Assembly: GCA_947306605.1 (NCBI GenBank)
Contig: CAMZHB010000143.1
Span: 1 to 5,011, forward strand
From: an uncultured Prevotellaceae bacterium
GTDB lineage: Bacteria; Bacteroidota; Bacteroidia; Bacteroidales; Bacteroidaceae
Length of the DNA stretch: 5,011 nucleotides
Reading direction: 5' to 3'
In this document: positions 1 through 5,011 of the stretch, piece after piece
Numbering within the stretch: the first letter of the stretch is position 1
How the letters are laid out: every line of letters begins with the position of its first letter
Position numbers and translations under genes: made by a program
Notes under the pieces: generated by a model
The model's database searches: none
Seen by the model: only the letters and a program-made list of their open reading frames with translations
What the model was told of the DNA's origin: nothing

Positions 1-2
1 GG

Positions 3-473
3 ATGTGCTTCCAAGTCCCCTATGAATATATTAACCTCACCTTCATCCGCAACGTGGTGATTGCCAAAGGTGCCGTTGCGCTCTATGACCGCAATGCACA
101 GGATGTATCTGCTGTAGAGAAGGCCATTCAGGAGACGGGTAAGTTTGTCACCAATAACATACTTTTCGAGACAGGCAAGGCCACGCTGAAAGCCGAATCG
201 ATGGCTGAGATACAGAAAGTGGCCGAATACATGAAGAAGAACCCGTCGGTCCGCTTCGAGGTACAAGGGCATACCGACAACCAAGGCTCCGATGCAGTGA
301 ACGACCCGCTGTCGCAACAGCGTGCCGAGGCTGTGGTGAAGGCTTTGGAAGGACTTGGTGTGGACGCATTCAATTTGAGAGCCGTGGGCAAAGGCTCTCA
401 CGAACCAGTCGCTGAAAACACTACGGACGAGGGACGCGCCAAGAACCGCCGCGTGGAATTCATAAAGAAGTAA
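3..473 (+). CDS. OmpA-family outer-membrane protein, C-terminal part (5' partial)
   Basis: This is the C-terminal peptidoglycan-binding domain of an OmpA-family protein, which tethers the outer membrane to the cell wall from the periplasmic side. Seen: the domain runs from about residue 50 to 156. It opens with an ILFETGKATLK strand, then has the GHTDNQG loop (89-95), the LSQQRAEAV helix (103-111) and the closing GRAKNRRVEF segment (144-153). In the family, the Asp of the TDN loop and the Arg of the NRR segment contact diaminopimelate, and both are present. Residues 1-30 (FIRNVVIAKGAVALYDR) resemble the last strands of the extra N-terminal domain found in Bacteroidetes OmpA proteins. The ATG at position 3 is therefore probably internal: only two bases precede it, with no signal peptide. 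The real start lies off the left edge. The stop is TAA at 471-473, and the lipoprotein gene follows 31 bases later on the same strand. Confidence 0.93.
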   Translation: MCFQVPYEYINLTFIRNVVIAKGAVALYDRNAQDVSAVEKAIQETGKFVTNNILFETGKATLKAESMAEIQKVAEYMKKNPSVRFEVQGHTDNQGSDAVNDPLSQQRAEAVVKALEGLGVDAFNLRAVGKGSHEPVAENTTDEGRAKNRRVEFIKK

Positions 474-504
474 ACTAAGCATCGGATTTCTGTAGTTTTA
501 AATA

Positions 505-1155
505 ATGGTAATGAGAAAATTGTATTTAGCACTTGTGTGCATCGTAAGTCTCGCGATAGTGATGGCTTGCGGAGAAAGTAAACCCAAGGCAGTGACGGGC
601 GACGAAAAGACCGACCAAAAGTTGGAACAAGCAGAGAAGAAACTCTCTGAGATGAACGGAATAGAGAAGTGCGAGGCCACACTGGTCAAACGCTACGCAG
701 GCAAAGTGGCCTTGGCTGACCTGCAGCCGGATTTCGAATGCATCGAAGTAGAAGAAGGCTACGACAGTTTCAGTGGTAATGGTGTCAACAAAGCACAGGC
801 CGTTTATAAGAAAAAAGATGGCTCACAGATTACTCCCGAAGAGTGGCAGGCGTACGTAACTAAAATCTATGAGGTAACGCAGAAGATTGCTCAGGATGGC
901 AAGAACGTCTGCGGATTCGGAAGTAATTTGGATGTCAAGACGCGCGAGCAGGCACTGGAGGAAAAAACGCTCCAGCAGTTGCTTGATGCCGGTAAGAATC
1001 TGGAGTGGGGCTTCTTGAAGGATGACCGTTTCGAGGCATGCTACCTCTCGCTGGTTAACAGAGCCAAGAACAGCTATGTGACTGTTACGTTTGCCGAAGG
1101 CCTTCAGAAAAACATGGATGAAGCATTCAAAGATGCTGAAAAGTATTTGAACTAA
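505..1155 (+). CDS. Small lipoprotein of unknown function
   Basis: I do not recognise a named family. Seen: a type II signal peptide with basic start MVMRK, a hydrophobic stretch at about 6-19, and a lipobox VMAC with the lipidated Cys at residue 22. The mature part (about 195 residues) has no further membrane segment. Residues 33-50 are charged and Lys/Glu-rich, suggesting a short helical or coiled stalk. Four mature cysteines (56, 79, 136, 179) could form two disulfides. The residues after the lipid Cys (GESKPK) lack the acidic cluster of the Bacteroidetes surface-export signal, so a periplasm-facing position is more likely; that is inference. The start may be 505 or the in-frame ATG at 511; MRKLYLAL is an equally good signal peptide start and neither has a clear ribosome binding site. 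It probably shares a transcript with the upstream OmpA gene, given the 31-base gap and the lack of a well-placed promoter. A hairpin follows 45 bases after the stop. Confidence 0.88.
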   Translation: MVMRKLYLALVCIVSLAIVMACGESKPKAVTGDEKTDQKLEQAEKKLSEMNGIEKCEATLVKRYAGKVALADLQPDFECIEVEEGYDSFSGNGVNKAQAVYKKKDGSQITPEEWQAYVTKIYEVTQKIAQDGKNVCGFGSNLDVKTREQALEEKTLQQLLDAGKNLEWGFLKDDRFEACYLSLVNRAKNSYVTVTFAEGLQKNMDEAFKDAEKYLN

Positions 1156-1200
1156 TTGGTGTTTCGTACATTTCGTCTCAGTTTGGCAACTAAGGTGAAA

Positions 1201-1242
1201 ATAATATCGCCCCGTCTTCAAAAAGAGACGGGGCGATATTAT
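1201..1242. terminator. Perfect 17-bp hairpin, likely transcription terminator
   Basis: Arms 1201-1217 and 1226-1242 are perfectly complementary, with an 8-base loop (TCAAAAAG). The GC core CGCCCCGTCT/AGACGGGGCG is flanked by an AT-rich outer stem (ATAATAT/ATATTAT). It begins 45 bases after the lipoprotein stop, where a terminator is expected. On the + strand the core is followed only by ATATTATGCTG, a weak U-tract. On the - strand the core is followed by ATATTATTTTC, a better one, so it may act in both directions. No - strand gene that would need it is visible here. Confidence 0.7.
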
Positions 1243-1285
1243 GCTGAAACAAGGTTGGGTCGCTTATTTGGCAGCCATTTTAAAA

Positions 1286-1316
1286 CTATGAAATAGCCTT
1301 GAGGCTATTTTCATAG
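1286..1316. repeat. Inverted repeat, 13-bp stem with one bulge
   Basis: Left arm CTATGAAATAGCC (1286-1298) pairs with GGCTATTTTCATAG (1303-1316) apart from one extra T in the right arm; the loop is TTGA. No U-tract follows, so this is not a typical intrinsic terminator. Its role is unknown. Confidence 0.7.
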
Positions 1317-1366
1317 CTACCTTTGCTTCGCTACTTTCAGACTTATGTCCTAACTTTAGACTTTAA

Positions 1367-1415
1367 AGGCGGCGTCTCAAAAGTTTGAAACGCCGCTTCT
1401 AATTTTTGAAACGCC
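1367..1415. repeat. Imperfect hairpin with duplicated right arm
   Basis: GCGGCGTCTCAAA (1369-1381) pairs with TTTGAAACGCCGC (1384-1396) with one mismatch. The tight AG spacing means the top of the stem must open into a loop. The 11-base right-arm core TTTGAAACGCC is repeated directly at 1405-1415, 21 bases on, so the left arm can pair with either copy. The first stem is followed by TTCTAATTTTT, an interrupted T-tract, making this a possible second terminator or attenuator-like element. The regulatory reading is inference. Confidence 0.6.
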
Positions 1416-1421
1416 TTCTCT

Positions 1422-1449
1422 AAATTCCCCTGTGTCTCTGTGGGGATTT
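1422..1449. repeat. Small inverted repeat AAATTCCCC/GGGGATTT
   Basis: Arms 1422-1430 and 1442-1449 pair over 8 bp with one bulged T, around an 11-base loop (TGTGTCTCTGT). It is a weak structure, recorded because it belongs to the hairpin cluster. Confidence 0.5.
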
Positions 1450-1473
1450 ACTTTCGCATCCCAGGTTAATTTC

Positions 1474-1484
1474 GGGCTTCGCCC
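1474..1484. repeat. Mini-hairpin GGGC-TTC-GCCC
   Basis: A short GC hairpin followed by an AT-rich stretch (TACATTGTTAATTATT). It could be a minor terminator-like or folding element. The stem is too short to assign a role. Confidence 0.45.
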
Positions 1485-1528
1485 TACATTGTTAATTATT
1501 CATTGACTCGTTTCGCCTGTTGTCCCGC

Positions 1529-1555
1529 CAGCCCGTGGCTGACGTTGGACGGCTG
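1529..1555. repeat. CAGCC/GGCTG structure with two alternative right arms
   Basis: CAGCC at 1529-1533 can pair with GGCTG at 1537-1541 (3-base loop CGT). Alternatively CAGCCCGT at 1529-1536 can pair with ACGGCTG at 1549-1555 with one bulge. GGCTGA occurs twice, 15 bases apart (1537-1542 and 1552-1557). This is the same design of one left arm and two right arms seen at 1367-1415. Confidence 0.5.
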
Positions 1556-1579
1556 AAATTGCGATTTTGCTTACAAAAT

Positions 1580-1610
1580 TTTCATTATTCATAGAAAAAT
1601 CCTATCTTTG
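1580..1610 (+). promoter_or_regulatory. Bacteroidetes-type promoter of the large repeat-protein gene
   Basis: A TATCTTTG box at 1603-1610 matches the Bacteroidetes primary sigma -7 consensus TAnnTTTG exactly. A TTTC at 1580-1583, one base off the -33 TTTG element, sits 19 bases upstream, which is the usual spacing. Transcription should start around 1615-1618 and give an A-rich leader of about 25 bases. AGAAAG just before the ATG at 1642 is a weak purine-rich ribosome binding site. Confidence 0.75.
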
Positions 1611-1641
1611 CGACAAATAGTAACTAAAACAGAATAGAAAG

Positions 1642-2586
1642 ATGAAGAAAATCCTCATTTCCTTATTTCTTTACACCCTGATGGGGGTATGGAGTACGTC
1701 GGCTCAGGCCGCAATTGATATTAATGTGACTCTAAATTCTACCAACTTCCCCGACGCCAACCTCCGCAAAGCTTTGGCGGAAGCGTACAACATGAAGGAA
1801 GGCGATGAGTTTCAGGACTTAGGAATACCGAAACTGACTATTTCCAACAAAAACATCAGTAGCCTGAAAGGTTTGGAACTGATCGCCGGCAAAATGTTTA
1901 TTTATTTAGACTGCAGCCATAACAACCTGAAAGAAATAAACCTTTATTCTCCTGAGAATTTTTATTCAGGCCATGTGCAACAATTGTTCTGCAGCTACAA
2001 CCAACTGACATCGCTGGATGTTTCCAAACTCAACATTACGGTATTGGATTGCAGCAACAACCAATTGAAGACACTGACTTTTGATGAAAAGGACATGGAA
2101 GAACGCATGTGGTCAATTGATTGTTCGTACAATCAATTGACCACATTGGATGTGTATCATGCCAAAAAACTGCAAGAATTGAATTGCATGATGAACAACT
2201 TGACCAATATCCATCTGGCAAATTATGAGCAGACGGCTTTGACCAAACTTAATTGCATCGGTAACAAGTTGAAGACTCTGACCGTTATGGCCTATACGAA
2301 CTTGAAAACTCTTTACTGTGCCAGAAACGAACTGACCACTCTGAACGTTTCTAATTTAACTCATTTGCAAGAAATAAAGTGCGATGCAAACCAGTTGACC
2401 GGTTTGAACACCAGTTCGGTGACAGACTTGGTGACACTGTCGTGCTCGTCAAACAAGATATCGTATCTGGTGCTTCCTGCCCGTCTGGAAGAATTATCCT
2501 GCAGCCACAACGAACTGAAAGAACTGGATGTATCTGAAAACCGATGGTTGACCACACTGGACTGCTCCTACAAAAGCCCTTTTTGA
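1642..2586 (+). CDS. Secreted leucine-rich-repeat/beta-helix protein, N-terminal part (ends at a frameshift)
   Basis: This is the N-terminal part of a secreted repeat protein, probably a surface binding or adhesion protein. Seen: a type I signal peptide MKKILISLFLYTLMGVW with likely cleavage after AQA at residue 23; an N-terminal cap containing NFPDANLRKAL (35-45), typical of BspA/internalin-like LRR proteins of Bacteroidetes; then ten intact LxCxxNxL repeat cores beginning at residues 89, 115, 135, 159, 180, 203, 224, 245, 266 and 285, with an eleventh at 306 broken by the frame change. The start is fixed by the signal peptide and a promoter about 30 bases upstream. The stop TGA at 2584-2586 is premature: the repeat continues in the next frame (see 2552-2586), so this is not a complete 314-residue protein. 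Known: such LRR solenoids usually bind proteins or glycans. The ligand here is unknown. Confidence 0.9.
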   Translation: MKKILISLFLYTLMGVWSTSAQAAIDINVTLNSTNFPDANLRKALAEAYNMKEGDEFQDLGIPKLTISNKNISSLKGLELIAGKMFIYLDCSHNNLKEINLYSPENFYSGHVQQLFCSYNQLTSLDVSKLNITVLDCSNNQLKTLTFDEKDMEERMWSIDCSYNQLTTLDVYHAKKLQELNCMMNNLTNIHLANYEQTALTKLNCIGNKLKTLTVMAYTNLKTLYCARNELTTLNVSNLTHLQEIKCDANQLTGLNTSSVTDLVTLSCSSNKISYLVLPARLEELSCSHNELKELDVSENRWLTTLDCSYKSPF

Positions 2587-2611
2587 CTTCTCTTGCCAAG
2601 GCAACCAACTC
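1906..2611 (+). repeat. Array of about 12 LxCxxN leucine-rich repeats
   Basis: Repeat cores follow (L/I/F)xCxxNxL with Cys at the same place in every copy: DCSHN, FCSYN, DCSNN, DCSYN, NCMMN, NCIGN, YCARN, KCDAN, SCSSN, SCSHN, DCSYK and SCQGN. Unit length is about 19-26 residues. The longer units sit early in the array, where loop insertions such as YSPENFYSG and FDEKDMEERM occur. The Cys should point into the solenoid core in place of the usual small residue. The last core lies in the second reading frame. Confidence 0.9.
2552..2586 (+). other. Frameshift site joining the two halves of the large gene
   Basis: Frame 1 stays open until TGA at 2584-2586. The downstream frame opens only after a TGA at 2549-2551, so the change must fall in 2552-2583. 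It equals one extra base, or two missing. Removing one A from AAAA (2572-2575) gives CSYKALFDFSCQGNQL, which restores the LRR spacing and puts Leu at the consensus position. Removing one T from TTTTT (2580-2584) gives CSYKSPFDFSC, with the same spacing but Pro in the Leu position. The A-run is therefore the better candidate. It may be a sequencing or assembly error, a true mutation, or less likely a programmed shift. Confidence 0.85.
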
Positions 2612-4962
2612 AACGGAGCCAACATCAGGAGTCTTATAAACAGTATATGCCCCGAGACGAAAAAACATACATTTTACTTCGTCGACATGACCTATGAGAA
2701 CGAAGGCAACTCCATGTCAGAATCAGAAGTACAAGAGCTTCAACAGAAAAACTGGTATCCTCAGATACTTGTAGTAAAAAATACACCATGGATAGACTAT
2801 CGGGGAGTGTCGGAATATGACTTGCAGATTACCGGTGTCCCTGTGACCGTAAATAACCAGGGAGACATCTTGGGCGACGGCCGCTTCAGCTACGACGAGG
2901 CGAGCAACACATTGACCGTCAAGAAAGGCCCCAAGGACGGAATTGGAATCAAATTCACCAGTACGTCCTCCAATCCGATAATCAGCAGTCACATACCAGG
3001 TCTGACCATCCGGTTCGAAGACAATGCCACCTTGACGTCATCATCAACACCATTACGGTTATACAGTGACGCCACCTTGACCGCACCGAAGGCGGACACC
3101 TACGTCTATTTGGACGGAGAACAAGTTGGTATTTATTGTCAAGGTGCCAATGTCACTCTTGACGGTGTTTACGTAGAGTCACGTTCAGGCCAGTATGGTA
3201 TTTATAATTATGAAAATGTAAAGACCTTGACACTGAAAAACGACGCCGGCCTGTGGGTGGAAGGTACTGAACGTGCCATTCATAATTTCAATATACAGAT
3301 GAATGACGGCATTCAGATTATCGATCCTGCCGGTGGCATCGCCAAGAATGGCACCGTCTATTGGAAAGACGGCAATACGGTGGCCAAGAGCGTCTATATC
3401 GGTAAGCCCGTGGAACACTCCTACCTTTATGTTGATGGCACGGAGGTGACAAAGGACAATCAGAATGACATCCTGGGCGACGGCACGTTCAGCTATAACC
3501 CGAGTTCAAAGACTCTGACCATCAATAAGAGTTATACATCCAGCAATACTCTGAACCCGGTCATCAAGAATGGCGGCGTGGACAACCTCATCATCAACGT
3601 GCCCGGTGACGTGACGCTTTCCGGCCCGGATATGACTTATTCGGACATCATCAGTCTGACTTATAACACCACTATTACCGGCGGTGGTACACTGAGAGTT
3701 ATCACCAAAGACCAATCGAAATGTGGTATCTATATCAGTTATGGCAATACTCTCACCATTGCTGACGTGACGGTGGAGGCCGAAGGTAAAAACGGTATCA
3801 GCGGTTATGTTTCTTCTACTTTGGTAGTGACTGACGCCACGGTACATGCCAAGAGTACTCTCACGTCCAACGGAGCCGCTATCGAAGGTTTCAGCACTAT
3901 CACGCTCAATGGCGTGAGCTACCTCGATCCTGAAGGTGCCTATGTGGACAAGGACGGTTATCTGGTTGACGCTTTAGGCAACAGAGCCTTCGAAGTAACT
4001 ATCGGAGTGAAGGCCTATGACCTTTGGTTGAGTGGCACCAGAGTAACGGTCAACAACCAGGATGATATTCTCGGTGACGGCAACTTCAGTTACGATCCCG
4101 AGGACAACAAACTCACCGTAAAGGGTAGCCTGAAGACGAACGACGAGCATGGTATCCAGAACCAAATAAACGGCCTGACCATATATGTGGCCAAGGACGC
4201 CGCGATTGAAGCCACCGGCTATAAAGCCGCTATTGTAGTGATGTCTTATACGACCATTACCGGTCCCGGTCTTCTGACGTTGCGTTCCAATAACGATTGT
4301 GGTATTTATGCTAGCAAAGATGCCACGGTTGTCTTGGACAATGCCAATCTGGATATTAAGGGTTACTGGGGCATCGCCGGAATGAGTAATGGCAGTGAAC
4401 AACTGAGGATTTACGATTCCACGGTAAAGGCCGTGAGCAAGTCGGACGAAGGTGCCATCTGTGATTTCAAAGGTTACCTCAGCATTGGCGGTACCATCAA
4501 GGTGCCCGCGGGCGGATATACGAAAGACGGAGCTGTCGTGGACAAAGACGGCAAGGTGGCCAAGGAAGTGCAAATCATCAAAGCCTTCAAACTGTCCGTG
4601 CTTGGTTATCCCGTGGATGTGGACAACTGCGGCGACATCCTGGGTGATGGCAGTGCCAGCTACGACCCGGAAAACAACCGTCTCACGCTTTGGGACATTA
4701 CCGTTGACAAGGCTGGCGCCCAGCTGGTTAATTCGCTCATTGACGGACTGATCATAGACGTGGCCGGCAAGGTAGATGTAACTGTCGGATCAACACTGTA
4801 CATAGGTCTGATAGATTTGAATGATGCTTCTACAACGATTACTGGTTCGGGCAACTTGATGCTGAAAGGCGCACGTAATGAGTCTTGCGGTACAATTTTT
4901 ACACGCGCCAGTTCATTGACGATAGAGAATATGACGATGGACTTGGAAGGTAAGATTCAAAG
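2576..4962 (+). CDS. Continuation of the same gene: last LRR, linker and four beta-helix modules (3' truncated)
   Basis: This frame continues the LRR gene. It opens with ALFDFSCQGNQLNG, the twelfth LRR core, then the linker (INSICPETKKHTFYFVD), then four modules. Each begins with a strand like YDLWLSGTRVTVNNQDD followed by ILGDGxxSYDPxxxxLT, then beta-helix-like sequence with GIY, TTITGxG and DKDG motifs. The ATG at 2687 opens this frame in a simple ORF call, but it lacks a ribosome binding site, promoter and signal peptide, and coding continues upstream of it to about 2570, so I reject it as a real start. Genomic sequence stops at 4962 inside module 4. The apparent stop at 4982-4984 and residues DRKSVV come from sequencing adapter. 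Restored, the gene encodes at least about 1,106 residues. Known: similar LGDG modules occur in secreted Bacteroidetes and Firmicutes proteins, often annotated as carbohydrate-binding-domain proteins. Binding activity here is inference, and no catalytic motif is recognisable. Confidence 0.85.
2816..4962 (+). repeat. Four tandem LGDG beta-helix-like modules
   Basis: Module starts are 2816, 3419, 4016 and 4586. The ILGDG motif recurs at intervals of 201, 199 and 190 residues. Modules 2-4 share a TTITGxGxLxL...CG(I/T) segment (for example around 3668-3734 and 4253-4305). Modules 1-3 end with a (K/D)DG...V strand before the next module begins. Module 4 is cut by the contig end after MDLEGK, at about two thirds of module length. 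Identity between modules is moderate at protein level and low at DNA level, pointing to old duplications. Confidence 0.88.
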
Positions 4963-5011
4963 AGATCGGAAGAGCGTCGTGTAGGGAAAGAGTGTTCGAT
5001 ATCGTGGGGGT
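4963..5011 (+). other. Illumina adapter read-through (non-genomic)
   Basis: From 4963 the sequence starts AGATCGGAAGAGC and continues GTCGTGTAGGGAAAGAGTGT through 4995, identical to the TruSeq read-2 side adapter as I know it. The next eight bases (4996-5003, TCGATATC) sit exactly where an i5 index would be, and GTGGGGGT then departs from the expected GTGTAGAT, as in poor G-rich base calls. These bases should be trimmed; no biology should be read from them. Confidence 0.97.

Larger units (their letters stand above)
1156..1641. other. 486-base non-coding region with clustered hairpins
   Basis: No credible gene is present: the few + strand ATG frames end within about 16 codons (for example ATG at 1241). 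The region holds, in order, the terminator hairpin (1201-1242), a bulged 13-bp hairpin (1286-1316), an imperfect hairpin with a duplicated right arm (1367-1415), a small C/G hairpin (1422-1449), a GGGC-TTC-GCCC mini-hairpin (1474-1484), a CAGCC/GGCTG structure with two possible right arms (1529-1555), a repeated ATTATTCAT (1495-1503 and 1584-1592), and the promoter of the next gene (1580-1610). This could be degenerate repeat debris or a structured RNA; the sequence alone does not decide. Confidence 0.75.

Noticed and set aside
493..500. TAGTTTTA as a promoter for the lipoprotein gene
   Set aside because: It is one base off the consensus and only 4 bases before the ATG, so transcription would start inside the gene.
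823..1221. 132-residue open frame on the - strand
   Set aside because: It lies opposite the lipoprotein gene and starts inside the terminator hairpin region. It has no recognisable domain.
1318..1325. TACCTTTG as a promoter -7 box
   Set aside because: It matches TAnnTTTG, but no TTTG-like -33 element lies 19-21 bases upstream and no gene follows at a sensible distance. It is kept only as a hint in the intergenic finding.
1384..1415. CRISPR-like direct repeats (TTTGAAACGCC twice)
   Set aside because: There are only two 11-base copies with a 10-base gap, which is far short of a CRISPR array.
3974..4573. 199-residue open frame on the - strand
   Set aside because: It lies opposite the well-supported modules 2-4 of the large gene. 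It lacks a ribosome binding site, signal or family motifs, and reflects codon composition of the + strand.
4452..4751. Second + strand frame inside module 3-4
   Set aside because: It overlaps the real frame entirely, and its composition (Trp/Arg/Pro-rich) is that of a shifted frame.
2687..4984. Independent gene starting at ATG 2687
   Set aside because: Coding similarity continues upstream of this ATG into the LRR, there is no promoter or ribosome binding site, and the 3' end is adapter.
4991..5011. GATATC palindrome and G-run at the end as a regulatory or structured site
   Set aside because: This is adapter, index and low-quality read-through, not genomic DNA.

Overview
The window looks like one end of a Bacteroidales contig (Prevotella, Segatella or Bacteroides type). 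The evidence is an OmpA-family C-terminus of the Bacteroidetes style, a lipoprotein with a plain lipobox, a promoter with the Bacteroidetes -7 box (TAnnTTTG), weak Shine-Dalgarno signals, and a surface protein built from LxCxxN leucine-rich repeats and LGDG-type beta-helix modules. Everything genuine is on the + strand. No mobile element, CRISPR array, tRNA or rRNA is visible.

Layout: positions 3-473 hold the C-terminal, peptidoglycan-binding part of an OmpA-family outer-membrane protein whose start lies off the left edge. After 31 bases comes a small lipoprotein of unknown function (505-1155), probably in the same transcript, which ends at a perfect 17-bp hairpin (1201-1242). Positions 1156-1641 are non-coding and hold a run of inverted and short direct repeats, then a Bacteroidetes-type promoter. 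That promoter drives a large secreted repeat protein: signal peptide, at least 12 cysteine-containing leucine-rich repeats, a linker, and four copies of a roughly 190-200-residue beta-helix-like module.

Two integrity problems matter more than any gene call. First, the large gene is split by a one-base frame change located between 2552 and 2583. The leucine-rich repeat pattern continues without a gap from one frame to the other, so 1642-2586 and the downstream reading frame are one gene and not two. Second, the last 49 bases (4963-5011) are not genomic: they are read-through Illumina adapter, followed by what looks like an 8-base i5 index and low-quality G-rich bases. The stop codon at 4982-4984 and the last seven residues of the downstream frame are therefore artefacts, and the true 3' end of the gene is unknown.

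Functionally, the first two genes are cell-envelope components: an OmpA-like anchor between outer membrane and peptidoglycan, and a lipid-anchored periplasmic or outer-membrane protein. The third is a secreted, probably surface-associated adhesin- or glycan-binding-like repeat protein transcribed from its own promoter. I do not see a convincing new biological system. The most useful points are the adapter end, the frame break, and the structured intergenic region.
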